From: Hahella sp. CCB-MM4
GTDB taxonomy: Bacteria > Pseudomonadota > Gammaproteobacteria > Pseudomonadales > Oleiphilaceae
Assembly (NCBI RefSeq): GCF_002260525.1
Contig: NZ_MRYI01000011.1
Span: forward strand, 124,001-188,000
Length of the DNA stretch: 64,000 nt
Reading direction: 5' to 3'
The position numbers and the translations under genes were made by a program. The notes below the pieces were generated by a model, which saw nothing but the letters and a program-made list of their open reading frames with translations, was not told the DNA's origin and searched no databases. Every line of letters starts with the position of its first letter. The stretch's first letter is position 1. Shown piece after piece: positions 51,832 through 61,392 of this stretch.

Positions 51832-52412
51832 CAGGCGCTCTCCTCATCCAAGCCGATTGTCAGATTGAGACCTTCTGTATACATGTGCGGAGGAACCACC
51901 AGATTCGCAGGAGCAGGTACGCCTTTCAGCACACGTCCGGCCAAATCGAATTTACTACCGTGACAAGGACAGAAGAACCCACCAAATGCCTCATCCGGAA
52001 TAACCTCGGGGACATATTGGGGAGAACAGCCCAGGTGAGTACAGATACCCACCAACACCAGATACTCTTCTTTAATGGATCGGAACTGGTTTTTAGCATA
52101 TTCCGGCTGCTGAGGTTTTTCAGATGACGGATCTTGCAGATCATCATCATGCTTAGCCAATTCAGCTAACATTTCCGGGGTACGGCGGACAATCCAAACC
52201 GGTTTACCACGCCATTCAACTGTCATTTGTTGACCCGATTCCAGCTTACTGATATTCACCTTGACAGGCGCACCAGCAGCTTTCGCTTTCGCACTCGGGT
52301 TCCAGGAGGCTACAAATGGTGTAATAGCGCCGACGGCCCCTACACCGCCAACCACCGAAGTAGCTCCTACAAGAAAACGACGGCGGCTCTTATTCACGTC
52401 GCCTTGACTCAT
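51831..52412 (-). CDS. petA: Rieske iron-sulfur subunit of the bc1 complex
   Basis: 193 residues. Twin-arginine start ([15 protein letters not shown]) and membrane helix, then the [2Fe-2S] domain with C124-H126 (CTHLGC) and C148-H151 (CPCHGS). The pairs are complete, so it should be active. First gene of the petABC operon; its stop overlaps the petB start by one base. Confidence 0.97.
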   Translation of the reverse strand: MSQGDVNKSRRRFLVGATSVVGGVGAVGAITPFVASWNPSAKAKAAGAPVKVNISKLESGQQMTVEWRGKPVWIVRRTPEMLAELAKHDDDLQDPSSEKPQQPEYAKNQFRSIKEEYLVLVGICTHLGCSPQYVPEVIPDEAFGGFFCPCHGSKFDLAGRVLKGVPAPANLVVPPHMYTEGLNLTIGLDEESA

Positions 52413-52662
52413 ATTAGGTCTCTCCCATCAGGCAGCAATTTACCTTACCCAGACTTCTCCCCGCTCAGAATACGCTTGGCATTCCTAACAGCTCAAAATT
52501 GAAGTGGTTTTGCTTGTCGTTCTTCAGGCATAAAATCCGGCTGACATACTAATGAAAATACCTATTGGATACAAGGAGAGATACCGCTAGCCCCCTTACA
52601 AATGCGCCTTTTTAAGACGCATTAGAGCTATATCAAATTTACGTGATATTTTTTTCAGGCAT
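52413..52662. other. Spacer between petA and the rpsI terminator
   Basis: 250 bases without a gene, presumably holding the petABC promoter. Two small hairpins are visible: AATGCG/CGCATT at about 52602-52624 and ATATCA/TGATAT (52630-52649), the latter followed by T7 on the plus strand. No plus-strand gene precedes that hairpin. Confidence 0.5.
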
Positions 52663-52693
52663 AAAAAAACCCGGAATAAATCCGGGCTTTTTT
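52663..52693 (-). terminator. Terminator of rplM-rpsI
   Basis: CCCGGA / TCCGGG stem with a 5-base loop and A7/T6 flanks, so it reads as an intrinsic terminator on either strand. It lies 15 bases past the rpsI stop. Confidence 0.92.
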
Positions 52694-52707
52694 GACGCTC
52701 CAGCGAA

Positions 52708-53100
52708 TTAACGCTTGGAGAACTGTGGACGCTTACGAGCTTTACGCAGACCCACTTTCTTACGCTCAACTTCACGAGCATCACGGGTAACATACCCGGC
52801 TTTACGCAACGCAGAACGATTGGCCTCATCATATTCGATAAGCGCACGAGTAATACCGTGACGGATTGCACCAGCCTGACCAGATGGACCACCACCTTTC
52901 ACAGTGACCAATACATCAAACTTATCAACAACCTCAAGCAGTTCCAGAGGCTGACGAACCACCATACGAGCAGTTTCACGACCAAAGTATTCATCCAGAG
53001 AGCTGGAGTTTACAGTGATTTGACCATTGCCAGGACGCAAGAATACGCGAGCGGTAGAAGTCTTACGACGGCCAGTACCATAATATTGAGTAACAGACAT
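52708..53100 (-). CDS. rpsI: 30S ribosomal protein S9
   Basis: 130 residues, the E. coli length. Starts [20 protein letters not shown] and ends with the basic tail [17 protein letters not shown], which reaches the P-site tRNA anticodon in ribosome structures. Follows rplM by 12 bases. Confidence 0.99.
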   Translation of the reverse strand: MSVTQYYGTGRRKTSTARVFLRPGNGQITVNSSSLDEYFGRETARMVVRQPLELLEVVDKFDVLVTVKGGGPSGQAGAIRHGITRALIEYDEANRSALRKAGYVTRDAREVERKKVGLRKARKRPQFSKR

Positions 53101-53112
53101 TGCCTACCTTCC

Positions 53113-53541
53113 TTACAGTTTCAGTTCAATGGGTTGCTGGGCAGTATGCGGATGCTCAGAAGAAGCATACACTTTCAATTTGCGCAGCATGGCACGACCC
53201 AGAGGATTGTTAGGAAGCATGCCTTTAACCGCAGTCTCAATCACACGCTCAGGCGCATGATCAATCAGTTTTTCAAAGGACATTTCTTTCAGACCACCAG
53301 GATAACCAGTGTGGCGATAGTACATTTTGTCCTGAGCTTTACGGCCGGTTACACGCACTTTCTCTGCGTTAACTACCACAATGTAGTCACCAGTATCGAC
53401 ATGAGGAGTGTACTCGGCTTTATGCTTGCCCCTCAGTCGACGGGCGATTTCAGTTGACAGACGACCCAGAGTCTTGTCGGTCGCGTCTACAACATACCAG
53501 TCACGCTTTACGGTTTCTGGTTTTGCGCTGATCGTTTTCAT
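53113..53541 (-). CDS. rplM: 50S ribosomal protein L13
   Basis: 142 residues, the E. coli length. [20 protein letters not shown] at the start and [20 protein letters not shown] in the middle are diagnostic. In E. coli L13 represses translation of its own mRNA, and a leader hairpin is present here as well. It is followed by rpsI. Confidence 0.99.
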   Translation of the reverse strand: MKTISAKPETVKRDWYVVDATDKTLGRLSTEIARRLRGKHKAEYTPHVDTGDYIVVVNAEKVRVTGRKAQDKMYYRHTGYPGGLKEMSFEKLIDHAPERVIETAVKGMLPNNPLGRAMLRKLKVYASSEHPHTAQQPIELKL

Positions 53542-53591
53542 TAAAAATCCCGCCTTACCATCTAAATTAGTTACAGGCTATTAAACACGTT

Positions 53592-53697
53592 GAACTTCCG
53601 GTTGGATGACAGAAGTTCTCTCTGGACACATATTCAACTTTCAGCGTCGGGGCGTTGCTAAAAATTTACTCTATGTAAATCCGGGCGCAGGATTATA
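53592..53697 (-). promoter_or_regulatory. rplM promoter -10 and L13-leader hairpin
   Basis: TATAAT at 53692-53697 on the minus strand, with a weak -35. The transcribed leader of about 145 bases contains a GAACTTC / GAAGTTC stem (53592-53618, 13-base loop) some 50 bases before the start codon, in the place expected for L13 autoregulation. Confidence 0.55.
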
Positions 53698-53738
53698 CTG
53701 CGGCTTTTATCAAAACACCAGAGAAAATAGAAATAGGC

Positions 53739-54506
53739 TCATGCCAGAGAAAACAGCTGCCTGGTATTTTCCAGTATCTGGCTGTGTAACAGGTCAGGTT
53801 CTTCCCTTCGAATCCCCACAAGACAGGAAAACACCTCGGGCACAAATTCCGGCGAGTTCCGCTCTCCCTGCCTGCCGGATAGCGGCATATCAGGAGCATC
53901 CGTCTCCAGCAATAGGGCTTCAACCGGCATTTGAGCTACTGCGTTGCGAGTTTTCCTGGCTCGTTCGTAGGTAATCACCCCACCGACTCCAAGGCGCAAT
54001 CCCAGTTTCCAAAATGCCGCCCCTTGCTGATAGCTTCCGGCAAACCCATGAACCACGCCCCGTCTAACCGACGATCGACGCACCATTGCCACAACACGAT
54101 CATGGGCCCTGCGCGAGTGGATAATCACGGGCAGACCAAACTCTTCTGCCATTTCCAGTTGCTTTGCAAAGAAAAACTGCTGCTTTTCAAAATCGACCTC
54201 GATCATTTTATCGAGACCGGTCTCCCCTATTGCAACAATTCGGGCTCTATGCCCAGCAATCATCCGCCGGAGCTCAGTCAGAGCACTTTCAGGTATGTCA
54301 TCAAGAAAATAGGGGTGAATCCCAAAAGCAATCCTGAGAGCGGAAAAGGTTTCAGCCAGCTTCAGCAGCCTCTCCCAGCTCTCTGGTGTCGTGGCAGGCA
54401 CCACGATCCTTTCAACACCAGCCGCAGAACTTCGGTCAATTACCTGCCCCCGATCGCCATCAAAAGCATCCAGATCCAGGTGACAATGACTGTCAATAAA
54501 TTTCAC
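53739..54506 (-). CDS. TatD-family metal-dependent hydrolase (YjjV-like)
   Basis: 255 residues. Metal ligands are in the N-terminal DSHCHLDL motif, the GIGETGLD-like AIGETGLDKM, PVIIHSRRA, VHGFAGS and the late LLETDAPDM. TatD-family enzymes are 3'-5' DNA/RNA exonucleases or D-aminoacyl-tRNA deacylases; the E. coli homologue that maps nearest prfC is YjjV. The missing Tyr/Phe in the LD motif (LDKMIEVDFEKQ) and PLSGRQGERNSP loop also fit YjjV. It lies 114 bases downstream of prfC, on the same strand. Confidence 0.88.
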   Translation of the reverse strand: MKFIDSHCHLDLDAFDGDRGQVIDRSSAAGVERIVVPATTPESWERLLKLAETFSALRIAFGIHPYFLDDIPESALTELRRMIAGHRARIVAIGETGLDKMIEVDFEKQQFFFAKQLEMAEEFGLPVIIHSRRAHDRVVAMVRRSSVRRGVVHGFAGSYQQGAAFWKLGLRLGVGGVITYERARKTRNAVAQMPVEALLLETDAPDMPLSGRQGERNSPEFVPEVFSCLVGIRREEPDLLHSQILENTRQLFSLA

Positions 54507-54620
54507 GAAGCCCCCTAGCCAGCGTCAGCGCAACCACTGGCAACTACCTTAGATCATATTCATAAAGCAAACATAGCAAAGGAAGCCACACAACAACGCA
54601 CTGAAAATACACCTGACAGA

Positions 54621-56207
54621 TTAATGCTCGCGCGTTTTCCGGAAAGCAACATCGGGGTAGCGTTCTTGAGCCAGCTGCAGGTTTACGTAGGTCGGTGCCA
54701 GATAAGTAAGGTTATCACCGCCGTCCAATGCCAGGTTTTCAGACACCTTACGCCTGAACTCTTCCATTTTCTTCGCATCCTTGGAGTCGACCCATCGGGC
54801 AGCGGTAACATTGACCGACTCATACATGGCATCAACTTTATATTCAGACTTCAGGCGATGTACAACGACATCAAACTGAAGCATACCAACGGCCCCAACA
54901 ATCAAGTCGTTATTGTTCAAGGGACGAAACACCTGAACAGCCCCTTCTTCACTTAATTGTATTAAGCCTTTCTGGAGCTGCTTCGATTTCAGCGGATCCT
55001 TGAGTCGAATGCGTCGGAACAGTTCTGGAGCGAAATTCGGTATCCCACTGAACTTTAAATCCTCACCTTCTGTAAAGGTGTCTCCTATCTGGATCGTGCC
55101 ATGGTTATGCAATCCAATGATATCCCCGGCGAAAGCTTCTTCGGCACGTGTACGATCGCCCGCCATAAAGGTTAAAGCGTCAGCAATACGGACATCTTTA
55201 CCAATACGCACATGACGCATTTTCATATTTTGCTGGTAACGACCGGAACAGACCCGCAGGAAAGCAATTCGATCACGATGCAGCGGATCCATGTTTGCCT
55301 GAATTTTAAATACAAATCCTGTGAACTTTTCCTCAGCCGCTTCCACCTTACGCAGATCGGTCTCCCTGCTCTGAGGTGATGGAGCCCATGACACCAGTCC
55401 GTCCAGCACATGATCAACGCCGAAATTCCCAAGTGCAGTACCGAAGAATACAGGTGTCATCGTGCCTGCCAGGAATTCCTCCAGATCAAACTCATGGGAG
55501 GCAGCCTGCAGCAACTCAATTTCTTCACGAAGGGTTTCGGCATCCACTCCCAACGCCTCATCCAGCTCAGGGTTGTTGATTCCCTTGATAATCCTGCCAT
55601 CCTGAAGAGTATGCCCCTTCCCCGTCTGATACATAATCACTTCATCGCGGAGAATGTGATATACGCCCTTAAACCCTTTCCCCATACCAATTGGCCATGT
55701 GATAGGGGCACAGTTGATCTTCAGGACATCCTCAACTTCATCAAGGAGCTCAACCGGATCGCGAATATCACGGTCAAGTTTATTCATAAAGGTAATGATC
55801 GGGGTATCTCTGAGGCGGGTGACATCCATCAGCTTGATAGTACGATCCTCAACCCCTTTGGCACTGTCGATAACCATGAGGCAGGAGTCCACAGCGGTCA
55901 GGGTACGATAGGTGTCCTCAGAGAAGTCTTCGTGTCCCGGTGTATCCAACAGATTGACCAATGCTTCGCCGTAGGGAAACTGCATCACCGAGGTCGTCAC
56001 GGATATTCCCCGTTCCTTCTCCATTTCCATCCAGTCGGATTTGGCAAACTGACCGGATTTTTTGCCTTTTACCGTCCCTGCTTTTTGCAACGCTCCGCCA
56101 TGAAGGAGAACTTTTTCCGTAATCGTCGTCTTACCGGCGTCCGGGTGCGAGATGATGGCAAACGTACGCCTTTTATTGATTTCTTTCATTAAATTACTAT
56201 CAGCCAT
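54621..56207 (-). CDS. prfC: Peptide chain release factor 3
   Basis: GTPase that recycles RF1/RF2 from the ribosome after termination. 528 residues (E. coli 529). P loop [36 protein letters not shown] (switch II), [10 protein letters not shown] (base specificity). Single gene, possibly read through into the TatD gene. Confidence 0.98.
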   Translation of the reverse strand: MADSNLMKEINKRRTFAIISHPDAGKTTITEKVLLHGGALQKAGTVKGKKSGQFAKSDWMEMEKERGISVTTSVMQFPYGEALVNLLDTPGHEDFSEDTYRTLTAVDSCLMVIDSAKGVEDRTIKLMDVTRLRDTPIITFMNKLDRDIRDPVELLDEVEDVLKINCAPITWPIGMGKGFKGVYHILRDEVIMYQTGKGHTLQDGRIIKGINNPELDEALGVDAETLREEIELLQAASHEFDLEEFLAGTMTPVFFGTALGNFGVDHVLDGLVSWAPSPQSRETDLRKVEAAEEKFTGFVFKIQANMDPLHRDRIAFLRVCSGRYQQNMKMRHVRIGKDVRIADALTFMAGDRTRAEEAFAGDIIGLHNHGTIQIGDTFTEGEDLKFSGIPNFAPELFRRIRLKDPLKSKQLQKGLIQLSEEGAVQVFRPLNNNDLIVGAVGMLQFDVVVHRLKSEYKVDAMYESVNVTAARWVDSKDAKKMEEFRRKVSENLALDGGDNLTYLAPTYVNLQLAQERYPDVAFRKTREH

Positions 56208-56535
56208 GCATCCAGACTCCCGCTTTAAACAAATACAGGTACACGTTTATTACCCGCCAGCATCTATGTGCGCTATAAAAAAGCCCGCTATTTTAGCGCC
56301 TATCCGCAGCGAATGTCAGGCTTAATACATTCCATGGAGATAGAACCGCTTCAACAGGGAGGTGTAACAGATAGATGATTGAAGAACATAGAGTGGAGTG
56401 GGCAAACACGCTCTGCCCACCATACATTTGAAACAACGACATATTTGAAACAACAACCTGGAACGATAAATTTCCGTTTAATCTACAGCAGCGTTATCGG
56501 CAATTTACCTAACGGGAGGAATTGAGCAGAGGCCG
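56208..56535. other. Gene-free spacer between prfC and the AP2-like gene
   Basis: 328 bases. It holds a GTGGGCA / TGCCCAC inverted repeat (56398-56404 with 56414-56420, 9-base loop) and, just after it, two imperfect direct copies of ATTTGAAACAAC (from about 56426). A short stem AAGCCCGCTATTTTAGCGCC lies near 56281. No T tract makes a confident terminator. Confidence 0.6.
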
Positions 56536-57213
56536 TCAGGCAACTTTTGATCCGGTCTCGCGCTTAAACCACTGCAGAATATCTGATTCATCGATATCCA
56601 GACGTTTGGAATCCTGTCCGTCTTTCTTTCCTGCTATCTGTTGTCGTTGTTCAGCATAAACAGGACCCAGAACAGAAACAGGAACGTCACTGCCTTCCTC
56701 ATTCAGAATTCGCCTCAAATTCTTGAAAATCTCCATCGGGGGAGCGCTTGATTTCTTTAGAGCGCAATCTTTCTCTCGAATTCCGAATCGATGCCCCCAG
56801 CAATCAATCGCCGACTCCCAAGCTTCAGTGAATGATGTCTCTGATGAAATTTCAAAAAAAGAGGCGGCTGACTCTGAGCCTCCTGACACTTTAAAACCAC
56901 ATCGCCACTCACCACTTTTACTTTGGATATCCGCACTGATTCCACGCACCCCTACCCGGCGTGCAGGTTTGGTACGCAAATCCTCAGAACGGATGAATTG
57001 AAAATACTGACGCACGGCGAGTCGCCGCTTCAGCTTCAATTCAATGATTCTGGCCTTTAGCTCCTGGTATTGGCACCAGGTCTCGGTAGAAACCAGTGAT
57101 GGTGGTTGGTCGCTCAGGTATCGCTGATGATGCTTTCCACTGATCACTACTGCGACTTGCCAGCCACTAAAACCGCTGGGGTGCTCCCCAGGCAGGTATC
57201 GCGTGATACTCAT
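56536..57213 (-). CDS. Unrecognised protein with two AP2-like segments
   Basis: 225 residues of unknown function. Two parts look like small AP2/ERF-type DNA-binding beta-sheet domains. Residues ~13-58: GFSGWQVAVVISGKHHQRYL, then a helix with ETWCQYQELKARI. Residues ~87-146: VGVRGISADI, GEWRCGFKVSGG, ASFFEISSETSFTEAWESAI, then HRFGI. Each has the pattern short strands with a central GW/EW, an aromatic-rich strand and an amphipathic helix. Similar short proteins are known to me from Marinobacter-like genomes, but no search was run. No signal peptide or membrane helix. The C-terminal ~75 residues are charged and may be a separate helical region. It is a lone gene next to an AT-rich spacer. Confidence 0.55.
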   Translation of the reverse strand: MSITRYLPGEHPSGFSGWQVAVVISGKHHQRYLSDQPPSLVSTETWCQYQELKARIIELKLKRRLAVRQYFQFIRSEDLRTKPARRVGVRGISADIQSKSGEWRCGFKVSGGSESAASFFEISSETSFTEAWESAIDCWGHRFGIREKDCALKKSSAPPMEIFKNLRRILNEEGSDVPVSVLGPVYAEQRQQIAGKKDGQDSKRLDIDESDILQWFKRETGSKVA

Positions 57214-57630
57214 GATTGGATATGTTTCTCTTTTACTACGTTGTTCGGATATTTATGAAATAGATTTATATATTCTATGTTTATTTATTATTAGTTTATT
57301 CACTATTAGATAGTAATTAGCGGCATAAGTTGCAGGCTTTTGAAAAGTTTTCGCCCCACCATGCCTTTCGCCCAATGGACACCGGGCCAGGAAATTGCTC
57401 AATTGACTATAAGATAACCTTTTCTGAAAAAATTTACCAAGAATACCTCCATATCTCGATAAAACAGATATGGGCAATCATCATAAACAGCTTACTCCAA
57501 TTCTGGAACATGCTGGAATATTCATTCCAATACATACAAAAATAATGGATAATTTCACTAGCTTAACCATCAATCGTACGGATCTGCCTATCGGCATGAT
57601 TCTGTTAATTCGAATAAGAACGGAAACCAT
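57214..57630. promoter_or_regulatory. AT-rich divergent spacer before the RpiR-type regulator
   Basis: 417 bases, clearly AT-richer than its neighbours. It contains an 8-bp inverted repeat CCATATCT / AGATATGG (57449-57473), the palindrome described separately at 57514-57529, and, 10 bp before it, another GGAA half-site (57505-57508). It should hold promoters for both divergent genes; none is certain. Confidence 0.6.
57514..57529. promoter_or_regulatory. GGAA-N6-TTCC operator upstream of the regulator gene
   Basis: TGGAATATTCATTCCA: 6-bp perfect arms, core GGAA-N6-TTCC at 57515-57528. The same core occurs twice in the spacer upstream of the importer. It lies about 100 bases before the start of the RpiR-type gene, consistent with autoregulation. 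Confidence 0.65.
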
Positions 57631-58467
57631 ATGCCTAACGCCCAGCTTCCCAGCAACTTAGAAGAATTGGAAAACGCTATCGCTGAACGTTATAACGATC
57701 TGAGCAAACGCCTGCAGCAGGTCGCCCGTTATCTGATGGAGAATCCGCGAGGGGTGGCATTGGATACCGTAGCCTCCATCGCAGAAAAAGCAGAAGTGAC
57801 TCCCTCCACCCTGATCCGCTTTGCCAACGCACTTGGCTTTCAGGGATTCAGCGAGATGCAACGACTTTTCCGCAGCAAACTGATCGAAGCTGCACCAAGT
57901 TACAGCGACCGGATTCGTCTTGCACAGGAAGAACAAGGCAACTCAGATTCCCCTTCTCCCATTCAATTATTACAAGAGTTCTCCACTTCCAATACCATTG
58001 CCCTCGATCATCTAAAGCATGCGATTGAGAACGACACTCTGGAGAAAGCAATATCGATCCTGGAACAGGCCAGGTCTACACATATCGTTGGCGTTCGCCG
58101 GGCATTTGTCGTGGCATCCTATTTTGCCTACTCACTAAGACATGTCGATCAGCGCGCCTATCTGGTAGACGGAATTGGAGGCATGTTTAAAGAACAGGCG
58201 GAAGCCATTGATCATGGCGATGCTGTCATTGCCATCAGCTTTTCTCCGTACGGTCAGGAAACGCTGGATGTGGCGGAGATCGCCCTGAATAAAGGCGTCC
58301 CTTTGATAGTGATTACCGACAGCCCATTAAGCCCACTGGCCCGTCAGGCAACAGTTTGCCTGGTAGTTCAGGAAGCCCAGGTGCGGAATTTCCGATCGCT
58401 CACTTCTTCTCTCTGTCTGGCACAGACACTGTCCATCGGCTTGGCTTACAGACTACAGAATCAATAA
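57631..58467 (+). CDS. MurR/RpiR-family regulator (probable inositol repressor, IolR-like)
   Basis: 278 residues: N-terminal helix-turn-helix (about 1-80; TVASIAEKAEVTPSTLIRFA is the recognition region) and a C-terminal SIS sugar-binding domain (about 125-270; GVRRAFVVASYFAYSLRHVD, VIAISFSPYGQETLDVAEIA). RpiR-type proteins sense phosphosugars or related ligands. The neighbouring importer and isomerase plus matching GGAA-N6-TTCC sites make inositol control likely, as for IolR of Sinorhizobium; this is inference. It converges on the permease gene across a strong terminator. Confidence 0.85.
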   Translation: MPNAQLPSNLEELENAIAERYNDLSKRLQQVARYLMENPRGVALDTVASIAEKAEVTPSTLIRFANALGFQGFSEMQRLFRSKLIEAAPSYSDRIRLAQEEQGNSDSPSPIQLLQEFSTSNTIALDHLKHAIENDTLEKAISILEQARSTHIVGVRRAFVVASYFAYSLRHVDQRAYLVDGIGGMFKEQAEAIDHGDAVIAISFSPYGQETLDVAEIALNKGVPLIVITDSPLSPLARQATVCLVVQEAQVRNFRSLTSSLCLAQTLSIGLAYRLQNQ

Positions 58468-58536
58468 CCGTTCCGCCTTGATCAGAAGTCACTCCGCAGT
58501 TTCATATATCAATTACAAGCACCCACCCCAATATAG

Positions 58537-58567
58537 AAAAGCCGCATCCAAATCGGATGCGGCTTTT
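58537..58567. terminator. Bidirectional terminator between regulator and importer
   Basis: Perfect 13-bp stem AAAAGCCGCATCC / GGATGCGGCTTTT with a 5-base loop; T4 on both strands. It ends both the regulator (+) and the permease (-) transcripts. Confidence 0.92.
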
Positions 58568-58595
58568 AACAATCAGTACAGCCGGCAAAACACCG

Positions 58596-59633
58596 TCAGG
58601 TTTTCTTGCTGCGCTTACCCTGGCGATACTGATCCACAATAACGGCGGCAACAATGATGCAGCCCTTGATAATATCCTGATAGTAAGCATCCACCCGCAG
58701 GAAGGTGAACCCGGATAACATCACCCCAAGAATAAGCGCTCCGATCACGGTTCCAGTGATACGCCCTCGTCCTCCCGAAAGAGACACACCTCCAATTACC
58801 GCAGCCGCGATGGCATCCAGTTCGTACATCAGCCCCATACCCGCCTGAGCCGTTTTGATACGGGCAATAGCCACCATCGCTGCGAGGCCGGTGAGCAAGC
58901 CTGCAATCATATATACCTTGATCAGGTGGGTATCAATATTGATTCCGGATACCCTGGCCGCCTGGGGGTTAGCCCCGATAGCGTAGGTGAACTTACCGAA
59001 ACGGGTATAACGCATCACAATATGGAATATGGCAGCCACCAGGAGAAAAATGACAACAGGCATCCAACGATCAAGCCCATTGCCCAATAGCGTAAAGCTC
59101 TGGGTAAAGCCGGACACGGGGCTGCCGTCTGTATACCAACGGGCAATACCACGCGCCGTCACCATCATGCCAAGAGTCGCGATGAATGGGGGGATTTTGG
59201 TTTTGGTAATCAACCAACCATTGATAAAACCAGCTAACGCACCGACGGCCAGACCGATCATCAGCGGAACAAAAAACGGCATGTCAGCCAAAGAAGGATG
59301 GATAAGTTTGGGCCAATTGGATGACTGCGCAAACGTTGCGGCGATCATGGCACACATTGCCACCACAGATCCCGAGGAAAGATCGATCCCTCCTGTGATA
59401 ATGACCTGAGTAACTCCCACCGCAATAATCCCAATCACCGAGACCTGCAGAATGATAATCTGTAGTCGACTGACATTTGTCAGGAAGCTCTGCCCGACAA
59501 TGAACCAACCCAATATCTCAAAAAATGCGGCAATACCGATCAACACCAAAAAGATGCTGACTTCCGGCGGCAGGCGTTTTCTGCTAGCCATAACAGGCAC
59601 CTCTCCCGGGGCTGTCGCTGTTCTAGTAATCAT
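58596..59633 (-). CDS. Sugar/inositol ABC importer, permease (RbsC type)
   Basis: 345 residues with about ten membrane helices. The RbsC-family signatures GGIDLSSGSVVAMCAMIAA and AVIGGVSLSGGRGRITGTV are present. Carbohydrate-uptake-type-2 importers use one permease as a homodimer, so no second permease is expected. It is the last gene of the leftward binding protein - ATPase - permease run, 50 bases after the ATPase gene. Closest described counterpart by context is IatP of Caulobacter (inositol). Confidence 0.88.
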   Translation of the reverse strand: MITRTATAPGEVPVMASRKRLPPEVSIFLVLIGIAAFFEILGWFIVGQSFLTNVSRLQIIILQVSVIGIIAVGVTQVIITGGIDLSSGSVVAMCAMIAATFAQSSNWPKLIHPSLADMPFFVPLMIGLAVGALAGFINGWLITKTKIPPFIATLGMMVTARGIARWYTDGSPVSGFTQSFTLLGNGLDRWMPVVIFLLVAAIFHIVMRYTRFGKFTYAIGANPQAARVSGINIDTHLIKVYMIAGLLTGLAAMVAIARIKTAQAGMGLMYELDAIAAAVIGGVSLSGGRGRITGTVIGALILGVMLSGFTFLRVDAYYQDIIKGCIIVAAVIVDQYRQGKRSKKT

Positions 59634-59683
59634 AATAACCTCGCATGCTTTCCAGAATCTGTCTTTCCCGAAACTCTATTGGT

Positions 59684-61231
59684 TTATTGGGCAGCCAGAT
59701 CCATGATTTTGACCTGATCGGCTTCTTCGCGGTCCAGGATCCCTGTCGCGCGTCCTTCATGCATGACCAGAATCCTGTCACTCATCCCCAACACTTCAGG
59801 CATTTCAGAAGAGATCATGACAACAGCAACTCCCTTATGGGCCAGCTGTGTGATCAGACTGTGAATTTCCGCTTTCGCTCCAACATCAATCCCACGGGTG
59901 GGTTCATCCAGAATCAAAATTCCGGGATTGGTCAAAAGCCAACGGGCTATCAATACTTTCTGCTGATTTCCACCCGAAAGATTTTCAATACACTCCTGCA
60001 TATCGGGTGTTTTGATTCTGAGTTTGCGCCCCATCTCCTCACTGGCATTTTCCAACTCAGCTTCGGAGACAAACCCTCCTTTCACATACTGGTCGTGTAA
60101 CACCGCTACCTGAATGTTTTCCTGAATATCCAGCGGCAGGAAACACCCGGTATCCTTTCGGTCTTCCGTCAAAAATGCCATACCCAGTTTAATTGCCTCA
60201 TGAGGCGAGGAAACACTTACTTCCCTGCCTTTGATGGAAATTGTGCCGCTATCAGCAGGCGTTACGCCGAACAGCGTCTCGGCGACATTAGACCGGCCCG
60301 AACCGACCAGCCCCGCCAAACCGAGTATTTCGCCAGCGCGGACGTCGAAAGAAATATCCCGGAACACCCCATTCAGCGTCAGATTTCTTACGGAGAGGAC
60401 CACCTCCCCCAACGCGACGTCTTCTTTAGGAAACATCTGGGTGATTTCACGCCCCACCATCATCCTGATGATGTCATCGCGGGTGACTTCTGTAGACGCG
60501 TGTGTCGCGATATAGCGCCCGTCGCGAAATACGGAAAACTCATCGGCGATCTCAAATAGCTCATTCATTTTATGAGTGATATACACGATGCCAATGCCCT
60601 GTGCTTTCAGATCACGAATGATGTCAAACAGGTGAGCGACTTCTTTTTCAGTGATGGCGGAGGTGGGCTCGTCCATGATCAGGACGTCGGAGTTAAATGA
60701 TACCGCCTTGGCGATTTCAACCATCTGGCGATTTGCAACGGACAGGTCCCGGATTTCAGCATCCGGATCCAGGTTGATATTCAAGCGGTTAAATAACTCA
60801 AGCGTGTTGCGTCTCATTTGATCGTGATCCACAAAACCAAACCGGTTTTTTGGCTCGCGGCGAATCCAGATATTTTCTGCAACAGTCATATAATCCATCA
60901 ATAACAGCTCCTGATGGATCATGGCTATGCCGGCTTCCTGAGCCGTTAATGGTGTCGGCAGTTCAACGGCGCTGCCACGCAGCCGCACTTCACCACCGTC
61001 GGGCTGATAAATACCGGCGATGATTTTCATCAGCGTCGATTTTCCAGCACCATTCTCACCCATCAATGCGTGTACAGTGCCTGGACGGACTCTCAGTGAC
61101 ACATCATCGAGAGCCACCACACCTGGAAATTCCTTACGGGCATTGATGACCTCAAGGACGTATTCGTAGTCCTGAGGTTGAGGAACTGCGCTATTCATGT
61201 CCAACGCTGCCACCTGTGATGCGCTATTCAT
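59684..61231 (-). CDS. Sugar/inositol ABC importer, double ATPase (RbsA type)
   Basis: 515 residues with two ATPase halves. The first has a full Walker A (GENGAGKST, near residue 59), signature [14 protein letters not shown] and Walker [10 protein letters not shown]. The second has the degenerate Walker [10 protein letters not shown] but a good signature [15 protein letters not shown] and Walker [11 protein letters not shown]. This asymmetry is normal in RbsA/MglA/IatA proteins. Two starts are possible, 61231 and 61198 (MNSAVPQPQ). It lies 161 bases after the binding-protein gene, with a long stem-loop between. Confidence 0.92.
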   Translation of the reverse strand: MNSASQVAALDMNSAVPQPQDYEYVLEVINARKEFPGVVALDDVSLRVRPGTVHALMGENGAGKSTLMKIIAGIYQPDGGEVRLRGSAVELPTPLTAQEAGIAMIHQELLLMDYMTVAENIWIRREPKNRFGFVDHDQMRRNTLELFNRLNINLDPDAEIRDLSVANRQMVEIAKAVSFNSDVLIMDEPTSAITEKEVAHLFDIIRDLKAQGIGIVYITHKMNELFEIADEFSVFRDGRYIATHASTEVTRDDIIRMMVGREITQMFPKEDVALGEVVLSVRNLTLNGVFRDISFDVRAGEILGLAGLVGSGRSNVAETLFGVTPADSGTISIKGREVSVSSPHEAIKLGMAFLTEDRKDTGCFLPLDIQENIQVAVLHDQYVKGGFVSEAELENASEEMGRKLRIKTPDMQECIENLSGGNQQKVLIARWLLTNPGILILDEPTRGIDVGAKAEIHSLITQLAHKGVAVVMISSEMPEVLGMSDRILVMHEGRATGILDREEADQVKIMDLAAQ

Positions 61232-61280
61232 AACGCAACCCCTTAGTCAGTTTGTTGTACTTATTCTGTTTCGGAAGTTT

Positions 61281-61333
61281 GCCGGAACCATCCTCGCAAA
61301 TGAGCAACAGCATCAGATCGGTCAGGTTCCGGC
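61281..61333 (-). other. Intercistronic stem-loop between binding-protein and ATPase genes
   Basis: GCCGGAACC (61281-61289) pairs perfectly with GGTTCCGGC (61325-61333) across a 35-base loop; no T run follows. A structure in this place commonly protects the upstream binding-protein message so that it is made in excess, as in other ABC operons. Confidence 0.55.
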
Positions 61334-61392
61334 GAAGGCATAATCCATCCACTTGATAATTTCAGGCGAATACACCTTCATTCACAAAAGAG

